From Plasmodium brasilianum (taxonomy: Eukaryota > Apicomplexa > Aconoidasida > Haemosporida > Plasmodiidae): a stretch of 64,000 nucleotides of DNA. This document shows positions 51,618 to 63,600 of this stretch, piece after piece; within the stretch, counting starts at the first letter, position 1, and every line of letters begins with the position of its first letter. Location: assembly GCF_023973825.1 (NCBI RefSeq), contig NC_090120.1, positions 1,743,501-1,807,500 on the forward strand, given 5' to 3'. Made by a program: the position numbers and the translations under genes. A model generated the notes under the pieces. That model saw only the letters and a program-made list of their open reading frames with translations, was not told the DNA's origin and searched no databases.

Positions 51618-52460
51618 CTAGTAATCAAAATGCAGCTGGGTATTTGTAACGGTGTATTCTTCTACAAAGAGTTTCGTTATATTAATTATTCTTACAATCC
51701 CCCCACTACTATTATCATTGTACATGGCATATTTGACACAATTTAGAATTAAATCAAAACATTCTTTTTTGTTCATAAATTTTTTATATTTATCTTGTAA
51801 ATACGACTGAATGTATACACTCCCACTACCACTAACTGCATAATCATATCTTTGAATTATGCTCCCATTTAAATTGACTGAATAAAGTTGTTGTTCTTTT
51901 TCTTTATCATAACCACCAAAGATAAGACCACACGATAAGAAATTATTATTCGCATACAGAAGCTTTTTGGTAATGTGTGCTATATTTTCTACTAACGGAT
52001 TATAATCCATAAATTTATCTTCATAAAAATATTTATGTTTAGTTATTAAATTTGTATTGCTATTATTATAATCTAACGAATTGTTAATTTTATTTATGTC
52101 AATCTCTTCATCATTTATATCATCATTTATTACTTCATCTTCATGGAATCTACCTTTTTTTCGATTTTCACTTTTCATAGATAAACAATAATGTTTTATT
52201 ATTTCAATTACTTTTTGGCTATGTGCTGAAGCACCACTTCTACACACATAGATATTTTCATTTATTCGATTTATTTTCCTTGAACATTTGTTCGTAATAA
52301 ACGTTCCTGAGGATGTTCTAGTGTCACATGCAAGCATCACACCACTATCGTATATTAAGCCAATGATTGTCGTTCCATCAGATATTGGGGTTTTAATATC
52401 ATATATACCACTAGCCAAGTTATCATTCATCGACTGTATTTTAATGCTTTCCACTTCCAT
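51618..52460 (-). CDS. 20S proteasome subunit beta-1 (caspase-like, PSMB6 type)
   Basis: Single exon, 280 residues. After a propeptide of 29 residues the sequence SDG/TTIIGLIYDSGVMLACD marks the N-terminal nucleophile: Thr30 would be catalytic Thr1, with Asp46 (Asp17) and Lys62 (Lys33) in register. VCRSGASAHSQKVIEII and the YAVSGSGSVYIQSYLQDKY segment are typical of active beta subunits. CRSG after the first strands favours beta-1 over beta-2 and beta-5. An insertion of about 45 Asn/Asp-rich residues (about 100-145) lies between helices H1 and H2, where human beta-1 has none. The active site belongs to the cytosolic/nuclear proteasome that degrades ubiquitylated proteins. From memory, the P. 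falciparum beta-1 gene is on chromosome 9, consistent with a centromere-proximal position here. Confidence 0.93.
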   Translation of the reverse strand: MEVESIKIQSMNDNLASGIYDIKTPISDGTTIIGLIYDSGVMLACDTRTSSGTFITNKCSRKINRINENIYVCRSGASAHSQKVIEIIKHYCLSMKSENRKKGRFHEDEVINDDINDEEIDINKINNSLDYNNSNTNLITKHKYFYEDKFMDYNPLVENIAHITKKLLYANNNFLSCGLIFGGYDKEKEQQLYSVNLNGSIIQRYDYAVSGSGSVYIQSYLQDKYKKFMNKKECFDLILNCVKYAMYNDNSSGGIVRIINITKLFVEEYTVTNTQLHFDY

Positions 52461-54369
52461 CCTTCGAGATTTATGCGCACACAGGAATAAAGAGGAGGGA
52501 AGTAATAAGCGGAAATAGGAAGGGGAAATAATAAGTGGAAGTAATATGAAAAGGTAGAAATAGCAGGAAGCAAAACTTCGCAGAGGTGTAAAAAAAAAAA
52601 AAATTATGAGTTGTTGATTGGCGTTTTTCTATTTTTTATTTTTTTAAAAGGAACACATAAACAACTACATGTATATGCATACATACATACATACATGCAT
52701 ACATGCATACATACATGCATACATACATGCATACATACATACATACATACATACATGCATACATACATACAGTGGCGTAGCCTTGCATATGCGGTGAGTA
52801 CTGGCTTTTCAGGCAACTCGCTCTTTCAGTACACGTTATATAAAAAATTTCGCAGGGACGCTAAAAATTGTTCACGCAAACATACACATATGTATAACTT
52901 ACGTACTCTCACACATTCTTTTATGCTAAAGGAACAGAAAACGATTTAAAACAATGCGCAAGCTAGAAATTATTAAACCTTGTCACTCTCAACATATCAA
53001 TATAACTCATTTTTTTACCTCACTGGCATTTGAAATTTATCGAAAGTTATATCATTAAAAAAGTTATGAACAGTTAATAATTTTTATTCAGAGAGGGGTA
53101 TAATAAATTAATGATGTACATTCTTATTAACAAATATTTTTATAAAAAAAAAAAAAGTACCGTTCGTTTAAACCGTATTTGATAAATATATATACGTATT
53201 TACAGATGATATTAAACGTTACGAAAAGTGGTAATATAAATAAATTGTAGCTTTATAATGAAAATATTATGTTTTCTTAGCATATTGGTATAAGGGTTAA
53301 AAAAAAAAAAAAAAATTTTACTCACGAGTCAGGTTGTTTTTTCGGAACAAGTCGGCTGAATATTTTGTTTTAAACTTGAGTGTCAAATCTTGTGTTTCTT
53401 AAAATTTTTTCAGGCGGCGTGTACATCAGCATATATGTGTATTATATACATATACATACGTACGTACATGTAGACTTATTTCTAAAGCACCTATTTTGTG
53501 GAATTTAGCGTTTTACATTCGTAAATATGAACACAAATTAAGAATTGCACAAAAGGGCTTTTAATTAATTGCGAAAATTTTATTTTTCTTGAGTAGGCCT
53601 CTAATATATTTTAGGAACGTTTTAAATAGTGCAATTTTCTCTTTTCTTTTTTTTTTTCGTATTTTGTGGAAATTAAAAGGAGGAAAAAAAAATAACACAA
53701 AATAATAAAGGTTAAAAAAAAAATAAGATAAAAAAAAAAAAAGGACTAAAGGGTACGAAAAAGAATGAAATGGTACGAAAAAGAATGAAATGGTACGAAA
53801 AAGAATGAAATGGTACGAAAAAGAATGAAATGGTACGAAAAAGAATGAAATGGTACGAAAAAGAATGAAATGGTACGAAAAAGAATGAAATGGTACGAAA
53901 AAGAATGAAATGGTACGAAAAAGAATGAAATGGTACGAAAGAGAACTAAAGAGAACGAAAGAGAACGAAAGAGGACGAAAAAACTCGAATTTACAATCCC
54001 AATTGATTTATTTCATGTGGAAAATTTATTACCTGTTGGTCCACTTTCTTATTTTGGCTTCCATGGAAGCATGTAAAATGCTTGCAAATAATCGCACACA
54101 CGAAATATCGTGAGGTAAAATGTTCCTTATTATGTGCTTTTAAAATATTCATTACCATCGTACGTATCATCACCAAGCACGCTATTCCAATTATTCTCAT
54201 TCTGACGAACCAAATTCTTAAAAAATTTAATGATGTAAAATTTATATATGTAGGTATATATATAATTTAATGGTAGAACATTTGTTATGTCCTATTTAAA
54301 CACATTATGAATGTATTAATAATAAAGTGAAGGAGAAAAAAAACAAATTTTTTTTTTTTTTTTTTTGTA
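52461..54369. other. Intergenic region with CATA microsatellite and 20-bp array
   Basis: CATA/CATG repeat (52675-52770), a G+C-richer patch (52770-52900), poly-A tracts, and a 20-bp tandem array (53752-53940). No gene model is supported; frames across 53910-54270 are short and lack motifs. Confidence 0.5.
53752..53940. repeat. 20-bp perfect tandem array
   Basis: About 9.5 identical copies of GGTACGAAAAAGAATGAAAT, followed by a decayed 10-bp form (GAGAACGAAA) to 53980. The lack of variation points to recent expansion. Confidence 0.95.
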
Positions 54370-55341
54370 TTATACCATAATGTGATCTATTAAACTTTTT
54401 TCATTATATTCTTTTAAATTTATGGCTTTTTTATTGTTCCCTAAAACTTTTAATACTCCTGAAACGTTTCTGTGTTATTACATGGTTGTAATACAAGAAT
54501 GGAAATAAATTATTGCACATATGAGGTTAACTATTTGAATGCGCTGCGTTTCGTTGATAATAGCGAAAAAATGGAAAAGAAAAGAAAACAAAAAAAAAAA
54601 AAATAGAAAATATAAAACGAAAAGAAAAACAAAATACAAAACGAAAAGAAAAACAGAATACAAAACGAAAAAAAAAAGAAAAAGCAAAATAGTGCTTTTA
54701 CCTTAAATATACATTCACTTCATCTTTAATCTCATTCGTATCTTTTTCTTTCATTTCGAATAATTCTGCATATTCGTCTTCAGCTAGGTTGTTAACATTT
54801 GAAAAAATGTTTGTGTTATTTTCTTCTTCATATTTTTCATATATGTATTCCTCATCGGCATACAAAATGAAAACATGGGAAGGTAAATATTGAAGACATT
54901 CATTTGCCTGTACATTAGTGTTGGGAAAGCCTTCAATAACATATCCCCTTTTTTGCTTTGCGTCTAAGCTGTTTATATTACTTTTAACAATAGAACATAC
55001 TAAATCGTCCCTTACTATTAAAATGTGTATAAAGGATGTAACATAAATAATCACGTATGGAAAAGTGTGCAAATTTTTTTTGCACAATTTAGCTATATTT
55101 TTCTTTTTTTTCTTTTTTTCATGTTAAATAAAGTAGGACATATAAAAAATTATGCACAACTTTTTTTGTTCATAAAAAAAAGTATACAAAATTGTGTCTT
55201 ATAAGATACTCATAAAATGCTATTTTTTTTTCTGGGTTTTCATTACACGTACATATACATGTATACATATATATATACACTATCACTGACTTTCTAACTA
55301 TTTAAAATTTCATGTACTCTCAAGTGAACCCATATATGTGC

Positions 55342-55385
<44 letters not shown>

Positions 55386-55798
55386 ATATATATTTATAGA
55401 TTTATATTCCTTTTTTTTTTTTTTTTTTTTTTTTTTTTGTAAATACTTAGTTTTTTATTCGGCAAATTTTGGTCATCATCATTTGTGTTATTTGTGTTAC
55501 TCGAAATGTGGGATTTTATTAAATCGGGTGTATTAAGATGGTAGTAACTAAATGAGTTGGCAATTGAAGAAGATACCGTTGATGTAATTTTTAACAAAGG
55601 AGGGCCCATTATAAAAATTTTATTTAACAGGAAAGAATAAATATTCTTATATATATATAGATAAACATTTTCTGGTTTGTTCATTAAAACATTTTTTAAA
55701 ATAACATCAAACAGCTTTTCAACATTTTTTTTGCGAATGTATTCATTGGTTTCTTCTTCATATTTTTTCAGAGTTTCGCAGTCTAATAGTGTTTCCAT
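54370..55798 (-). CDS. Adenylate-kinase-like protein with degenerate P-loop, three exons
   Basis: Exons 55447-55798, 54702-55014 and 54370-54469 have GT..AG introns and consistent phases, giving 254 residues. Residues 25-60 (KLFDVILKNVLMNKPENVYLYIYKNIYSFL) resemble the DPY30-like N-terminus of AK8/AK5-type proteins. Then comes KIFIMGPPLLKITSTV (60-75) at the position of the P-loop, the NMP-binding region (FSYYHLNTPDLIKSHI), RDDLVCSIVKSNI (119-131), GYVIEGFPNT (141-150) and LPSHVFILYADEEYI. The end, NVSGVLKVLGNNKKAINL, matches the kinase C-terminus. The usual GxPGSGKGT is GPPLLKITS, and GFPRT is GFPNT, so phosphate-binding Gly/Lys and an Arg are missing. The LID is short and lacks obvious arginines. 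Catalysis is doubtful. It may be a regulatory pseudokinase or a flagellar component. Confidence 0.8.
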
Positions 55799-56560
55799 TC
55801 TTTGTAATTTTTTCTTTCACGAGTGCTCAAGGGGGGAAAATGTTGTCTTAATTTTTGCAGACAATTCGTTTGAAAGTGTATATATATATATATATATATA
55901 TATATGCATGTACATGTATATGCACATATACATACAAAAATACGTGGACACAAATATTTGTGTACCTTTCGGAGAGCTGTGTATGATAAAATTAAGATAG
56001 CTTACAATGAAAAGGGGCGATTTTGGGGAAATATTTTGTTCGCCCTTAAAAATTTTGCATACACACAAATGCATATTTATATATATATGTGCATACATAA
56101 AAGCGTACATGCATATACATGGACATTTCTCATAGCAATTTTTTTATAATTAGACATTGAGTTTTCCTTGGAACAGTAATATTATACTTTTTAAGGGACA
56201 CACAAAGAAAATTTTTTTTTTTTCTGTAAATGTTTATCTACTATAAGGACGATTTGAACATGGATATTATTATTATTTTTTTTTTCCATTTAAAATAAAA
56301 ACAAAACAGGGAAAAATGCCTAGACGCGTGTTTTCTTAATTTGTATGTATTTATATCATGCACTTAAATTTGCATTAGTGCTATTTTTGCTTGCTATAGT
56401 TTTTATGAAACACAAGAGTTTCAAAAAAAAAATTCTTTTTTTTTTTTTTTTTGTATTTAATTTACGTTTTTGTTTTTACTCGTGATGAGCTAATAATTCA
56501 AGAGAGTTTTTTGCTTTTTTATTTTTTAAGAACTCTTAAAATGTAATTCAAATGTACGTG

Positions 56561-56800
56561 AATGTTTAAATGTGGGCAAATGTTTAAATGTGGGCAAATG
56601 TTTAAATGTGGGCAAATGTTTAAATGTGGGCAAATGTTTAAATGTAGGCAAATGTTTAAATGTGGGCAAATGTTTAAATGTAGTCAAATGTTTAAATGTA
56701 GGCAAATGTTTAAATGTAGTCAAATGTTTAAATGTAGGCAAATGTTTAAATGTGGGCAAATGTTTAAGTATAGGCGAATGTTTAAATGTATGCGAATATT
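56561..56800. repeat. 18-bp tandem array
   Basis: About 13 copies of AATGTTTAAATGTGGGCA with few substitutions (GTGGGC / GTAGGC / GTAGTC variants). All frames on both strands are open through it, which is a repeat artefact. Confidence 0.93.
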
Positions 56801-57723
56801 TACATTTTTAATGCTTCATAATAAGTCTAATAGAGAGGAAATAAAAAGAAGACAACGCGAAGGTAAAAAAAAACTAGAGTTGCTGTGTTTTCTTGAGAGT
56901 AAAACAATTTATTTTTTGTTTTTTGAAATGAGTAAAGTAAAACTAGTCTAAATGATATATGCATAGAAATACCAGATATATGAGTATATATATTTACACA
57001 TTTACGTAAGCATGTACATAATATTTTATTAAGATGAAAAATATGAAAAGAGGAAGGAGACATGCCTATTAATTATACAGCTAAATGTTGAGCACATAAT
57101 TAAGTGGATAAACTTTTGGAATGCATGCACAAGTATATCTGTTTGTATATGTGTGTGTATATGTATAGCTCTTGGCACTAAGCTATTGGCACTAAGCTCT
57201 TGGCACTAAGCTCTTGGCACTAGTTTTTTTAAAACTTCCTACATTGTTCATTCTGGGCAGAAACGATGGATGTGCGTTTTACAAAATATTGATTAAAAAT
57301 TATGAACAACTTTGAAAAGGGTAAAGTTAAAATGAAAAATATTATTATGCACTGTTAATAAAATAGATATACAAAAAACTTTTGGTTAAATTTTTTTGGT
57401 AATTTTGTTGGCTGTTTTGTTCGCAAATTTGCCAGCAATTTTTCTCGTAATTTCGCTAAAACTTTGTTCATAATTTTTTCGTTATTTTATGCTTTGTTGT
57501 ATTTTATTTATTTATTTATTTTTTACTTATTTTTTTTATTTATTTTTTGTTTATTTTTTGTTTATTTTTTGTTTATTTTTTGTTTATTTTTTGTTTATTT
57601 TTTGTTTATTTTTTGTTTATTTTTTGTTTATTTTTTTTATTTTTTATTTATTTTCATGGGAAAATTTCAGCTTACACACACCAAGTATACATAAATTTGA
57701 CATCAACGGGTAATGACATTTTT

Positions 57724-57728
<5 letters not shown>

Positions 57729-57780
<52 letters not shown>
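57729..57780. repeat. Poly-T tract of 52 nt
   Basis: The longest homopolymer in the window. Length in the assembly is unlikely to be exact. Confidence 0.95.
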
Positions 57781-57783
<3 letters not shown>

Positions 57784-58547
57784 CTGTGATAATATAGCTA
57801 AAAAAGAAGGATCGATTCAGTAATATTTCATTTGCAAAAATGAAGAAAAAATCTAAATGTCTTTTAAGAAGTGTGGAAAAAGAACAAAAGTGTAAATAAT
57901 AAAAAAATAACAGATATGTGTTATAAAAGATTATTATTATGTTACTGTTTGCTGGGTGTCCACAAACTGATTTATGTGTGAATTCGTTTAAAGATAGAGA
58001 AAACAAAAGAAAAAATAAGAAAAAATAAGAAAAAATAAGAAAAAATAACAAAAAAATAAGAAAAAAGAAAAAATAACAAAAAAATAACAAAAAAATAACG
58101 AAAAGATAACGAAAAAATAAAGAAAAAATAACGAAAAAATAACGAAAAAATAACGAAAAAAATTGAGTGAAAAAGCAAATCAGGAAAAATTACATTATTA
58201 TAATTTCTCTTTTTTCTAAATTTTTTCTAAATTTTTCCTCAAATTTTTGTTCTTTCGTCATTCGTTCGTCATTCTTATCATTTTTATCGATTTTTTTTTT
58301 TTTATCATTTTTCTTCATTTTTCACCATTTTTCTTCATTTTTCACCATTTTTCTTCATTTTTCATCATTTTTCTTCTTTTCTTTTTTTTCCCACCCCTAC
58401 ATTTTAAAAACGTTAATTGACCTTTGTAGAAGGCTCTCTTCACAAATTAAAAAAAAAAAATCGAATTTTAGCGTTAAAGTTAATGCTTATGTCTGTACAT
58501 ATCTCTTTTAATAAATACGCCATATTTTATTTTATATACTAACCATA

Positions 58548-58697
58548 ATGACATTAAAAAAAATTTATAATGGGCATTTCCGCAGAATACCATCAAGGTG
58601 AACATTTAAGAGAGACTGTTTTAAAAATGTACTAAAATGTAGAAACATGTACGCACTGCGTACATGTATACACAAATGTATATATGATGTACATACA

Positions 58698-58739
<42 letters not shown>

Positions 58740-60040
58740 CTAATATATGCAAATGTAATAATGTTATTGCAATTATGCAAATGCAGGGATGTATATATAT
58801 ATATATATTATAATAATACAACCAAATATTTATTCGCACAATAAAAGAATTATATATACATATGTATATATATATATTTATATACATGTATATATACAAC
58901 ATATGAATACAAGTTTTTTTCTTTTAATAGGGACAAAGCTGAAAGTAGCTTTTCCACTGAGAAATCATCTGTGAGAAATTAAAAAAAAAAAGAAAATACA
59001 TCAGAATATTCATATGTATGCATATGCGTATTGGGTTACGTCAATATTTATATACATACGTACACACATTCATATATATGAAACGTTAAAAACAATATAA
59101 TTAAAGCATTTTGTTTGACTCGACATGGAAATTTTCGTAAAGCATTACGATATACGTTGTTTCTTCCCGTTTTACAAGAATAACCACGGAATAAATATCG
59201 TTTATCAATAAAATTGCACATAAATATGCGTACAAAAAATTTGACATATATATGTGTATAAATACATGTGTGTGTATGCATATATCTATGTATAAATACG
59301 TATGTGCGTATAAATACATAGGCGCGTATAAATACATAGGCGCGTATAAATACATAGGCGCGTATAAATACATATGTGCGTATAAATACATATGTGTATA
59401 TATACATGCACAAAACATTTTCCGCAGGGGGAAGCATTTAATGAAAGCAAAAGTTTTGAAAAAAAAGGTTAAACAAATGGACACTTAAAAAAAATTCGTT
59501 TTTTTTTTTTTTTTTTTTTTTTTGCCATTTTACACATCATTCAATTGTGTATTTTTTATTTTATTTTTTTTTTTTTTAATTCCCTTTTCAACTGTCCGCT
59601 TGTGTTATGTTTTACTTTTTAGGCGATTACGGGATTGTTGATAACATAATATATGGTGCAGGTAAAATATCTTCGTCTGATACTTACCACTTTTTAAAAA
59701 AAATTTATTCGTTCTGAGAATATATATATTTACATATTTGTGTTATTCCATTTGTTTTAAACTCCCTCTTTTGTTTCTATCCACTTATCGCTTCGATCCC
59801 TGTGAAATACTACTATTGATAGATAAATAATCCTTATACTAATGTGTAAACATAACCTTACAGTGCACATTCATTTCCCCATTGTTCTTTTGTATCCCAG
59901 GTATAGGTGTCGGAGCCGTGGGACTATCGCTCGCAGTACTCAGTTCAACCGTTCTTGCCTCGACTTTATTATTTTCATCTTATTTTTGCACAAATACTTG
60001 CAATGTGAACGAAGAGGAATTCTCTGATGATTTTATTTAG
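58548..60040 (+). CDS. Small single-pass membrane protein, five exons, unknown
   Basis: Exons 58548-58597, 58931-58970, 59428-59467, 59623-59661 and 59901-60040 have GT..AG introns and all phases agree, giving 102 residues. The protein reads MTLKKIYNGHFRRIPSR, then a Ser/Glu/Lys-rich linker, DYGIVDNIIYGAG, a Gly/Ala/Leu-rich transmembrane segment (about 55-80, GIGVGAVGLSLAVLSSTVLA), and a short C-terminus with two cysteines (YFCTNTC) and an acidic end. No cleavable signal peptide is seen; the basic N-terminus and GxGxG-rich helix would fit an organelle inner-membrane or tail-anchored protein. I do not recognise the family. Five short exons with one consistent frame make chance unlikely, but an additional upstream exon is possible. 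Confidence 0.7.
59287..59398. repeat. 18-bp intronic tandem repeat
   Basis: About six copies of GTATAAATACATAGGCGC and variants in the second intron of the five-exon gene. Confidence 0.85.
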
Positions 60041-60609
60041 ATCATTTGTGTGGTATACGTGCACAGGTCAGACGGAAAAGAAGAAATGCATTGGATGCGC
60101 GCGTATGGACAAGTAAATAAATAGACATATTAAAACACACAAAAACGCAGAGATAGGTATGTGCGCATATTTACATAGTTGATGGAGCTTTTAAAGAACA
60201 ATTTTATTTTATCCATATTCTCCTTCCACGGCATCCTTTTATTGGTTCATTTCGTTTAATTTTGCATTATTTTGCTTCATTTTGCTTCAATATGCTTTAT
60301 TTCGTTTTATTTTGCTTCAATATGCTTTATTTCGTTTTATTTTGCTTCATTTTGCTTTATTTTGCTTTATTTTGCTTTATTTTGCTTCATTTTGCTTCAT
60401 TTTGCTTTATTTTGCTTTATTTTGCTTCATTTTGCTTTATTTTGCTTTATTTTATTTTTTTTAAAATTCTTTAAAACTATAACTTCGTCATACAACATAC
60501 AAAGAAATTAAAATAATTTTTCCAAAAAGAAAAAGGAAGATCACTAACAAATGTCAAAATTTAAAAAGAAACAAAAAAGAGAAAAACTACAGTTTAGTTA
60601 TTTCCAAAT
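60041..60609. other. Convergent spacer with 10-bp TTTATTTTGC array
   Basis: Between the stops of the small membrane-protein gene (+) and the CNNM gene (-). It is largely a pyrimidine-rich 10-bp array of TTTATTTTGC/TTCATTTTGC (60260-60455, about 20 copies). Open frames through it are artefacts. Confidence 0.8.
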
Positions 60610-63600
60610 TTAATTATCTCCAATGATCTCGTCAACTTCGTTGTTGTCGTAGCATTCTGAAAAAAATAAAGAAAAGAAAAAAAAAGATATTATACGTTAA
60701 CCGTTAATCGTTAAGCAGCTAAACGTTTAACAGTTAATCGGCGTGCGCTCTTTTCAAGTCCAAATTAGTGAACGCGCGCGTAGCCAAAGTGAAACAGCAT
60801 AGTAATTGGCATTGTTCATACGTGAATAATATAAAAAATTTAATTACCTATAATCATGTCCATATACTCGTTTTTTGACAAAATCATGTATTCACAGGCA
60901 GTATCTACAAAGATGAGATGAAGCGTATAAAAAAAAAAAAATGTATATATGTAAGCAGCATGTGGAACGGACGTTCTTTCGCTGTATCAATTTATGTGCA
61001 TTTATTCAAATGAATGGCAATTTTTTTTTCTTATTCTTTCTTATTCTTTTTTATCCTTTTTGTCTTTTTTCTTTTTTTCCTTTTTTTCCTTTTTTTCTCT
61101 TTCCTTCCTCCTTTCTAACCTGCCACATAGGCGCACTTGTTGAAGTACACATGCTGCGTGTACCATTTTTTAAACAAGATATTGATGTTTTTTTGAATAA
61201 CGATGGTTTGGGGTTTATTTGTAGTAGCGGTAGAAGTAGAAGCAGTGTTGGCAGTCGTAGTAGCTGCCTCCGTCGTCGTATCTGCAACCGTAGTCTGACC
61301 AGCTGGGTATATGTTTTTTTTATTTTTCTCTTTTTTTGATTTCTTTAGGAAAGTCCACGTATTATTTTTTGGATTACTTTGATCATCTGAATCTTTCCAC
61401 CTAAAAAACAATGATCTTTTTTTTTTTTTTTTTTTTTCTTCTTCATACTTCTTTATAACGTTTATTCTTTTTTCAATTGTGCCGTTAAAGAGTTCAATAA
61501 TATTACAAGGCCCTAAGGCTTCCAACCCAATGATGCACTTTCCTCCTAAGATATTTTTATCATTTTTTACATTTCTTACTTTTCCCTTCATTAAAATTAT
61601 AGCATAATTTAAAAATGTGTTTTCTTTTAGTAGATATTCGTCCTTTGTTAATGTTTTAATTTTTTTTTTTTGAATACATTTGCTTATCAACTGGGTATCT
61701 ATATATTTGAAATAAACATTTTCCTTCAGGAAGTTAATGACTTCCCTTTGGTAACTAAGCATTGTTGACTTTTTCCTTATTTTTTGCTCGTTCATGTGGA
61801 TGACTAGTGCATCATTCGGAGTATAGACAGTCTTGATATTACCTCTATCAGCCGTTTTATCTGCTACCTTACATGATGCCTCTATCCTACCCTTGTCATG
61901 ATCCACCTTATCGCTTCCTCTTTCTAACACCCCTTCATTGATAGTAACATGCTTATCTATCACTGTGCCTTTCTTTATATCAACCATTCGATCCTTACTT
62001 GAGCTATGTTTCCTCTTCTTATCTATTCCTTGAAAATTCTTTTTTCCCTGATCAACATTTATCTTTTTCATACGTTCGTTTGAATTATTCCACACAAAAT
62101 TTGAAGGTATGTCAACAAATTTTTTTAGATTTCTAAAATCGAATTCATCTGAGATTTCTTCTTGTAATAACATTTCAATAACATCCTCTAACGTAATAAT
62201 GCCAATATGAGAGTAAGTAGGATCTGTATTTTCATTATACATAACCTTTCTAACTACAACAATATGGTTGTTTGCACTTTTGAAAAAACTTAAAAGAGAA
62301 AGAATACTTTCATCATAGTCTACTCCATATACATACCTACCAATGTGTTTCAATATATACTTCACTGGTATTTCTATGTCTTTATGTCTAGTAACCCTAA
62401 TATAATTTTTAATATCTAAGAATATAAGTTCCATATTTTTCTCTTTATTTAAATTTTCTTTTATCATTACGCTCTCGGTACCATACCTGCTTCGACTGTT
62501 GTTCAAGTCCAGGTGCATAATGCTGGCAGGGGGTACATACCCCTGCTTCTTGGATTCCATTCTCTCCCTCTGCTCACATGGTTCATTACCACTGGAGCAG
62601 CTACTACTGTTGCCGTTACTATTGCCTCTTTTGTCTCTGCTACTACCCTGGTCCTTAAACGACCGCCTTATTCTGTGTCCACTTTTGTTAATCTTGTTGT
62701 ACATCCTTATCTTTTTCTTCACATCCATGAACACTAGCTGTTCGTTTAAACTGGACGAGTTATCATTGTCACTATCCATCATCTGATCTGAAAGAAACTC
62801 GACGAAATCCACATTTTTATTTTTAGAAGCATACGGGTTTTTGTACGACTTTTTAATTTTTTTTCTTTTTTTTTCCCTTAACTTCGAGGGGTTTACTATT
62901 TCATTTGTTTTTTCATCGTCTCTCCGCAATTTTCTATCACCTGCGCTGTAGTAATTATTGCTGGTCGTCTTCTCGTCCCCTACGTTAATTTTCACTCTCT
63001 TTTTTTTTTTTTTTTTACCATTAATATAGCCGTCGTTGCTGTTGTTGCTACTGTTGCTGCTGTTACTACTGTTCCTATTTTTGCAATTTTTGCTATTTAT
63101 TTTTTTTTTTTGCACTACCCCCCCTTTATCTTTGCCCATCTGTTCGATGCTTATTTTTACATTTTCTTGGTCCGAATTTTCAGGGGCCCCTCTTTCACTG
63201 TCCGTATCAGAATGTTTCGTTTTGTCCATATTCTCGTCGACTCCCTTATCGTTGTAAATAGATCTGTTCTTATTAGTATTTCTCATAACGGCACTTCCTT
63301 TAGAATTTCCTGTCTTGCTCTTCTCTTTCATATTGACCACATGATTATCCCTTTCTATATCTTTATCATCATCTTTGCCAATCGTACTGTCTAGGTCACT
63401 ATCATTTTCTTCCGTATTTGTATCATAGGTTCCGTTCCTTTTCTTACCATTGTAATTACTTAAAACATGGAAATATTTATCATTCATACTTTTATCCTCA
63501 TCCGGTTTCTGCTTCTTCCATTGATTCTCTTTTGGTGTTTCTTTACCCAGTGCAGATCGACTCTGCATTTCTTTATCATCATAGGAGCATATTTTATTTG

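Larger units (their letters stand above)
55799..58547. other. Intergenic region, 18-bp and 12-bp arrays, possible cryptic exons
   Basis: TA runs (55880-55905), an 18-bp array (56561-56800), a 12-bp TGTTTATTTTTT array (57534-57640) and a 52-nt poly-T (57729-57780). Exon-like segments with splice signals occur at 56811-56862 (MLHNKSNREEIKRRQRE, donor GTAAAA), 57672-57710 and 58427-58495, but no complete model could be assembled. Confidence 0.45.

Noticed and set aside
60262..60511. Three overlapping Phe/Leu/Ile frames
   Set aside because: 10-bp TTTATTTTGC array read in three phases.
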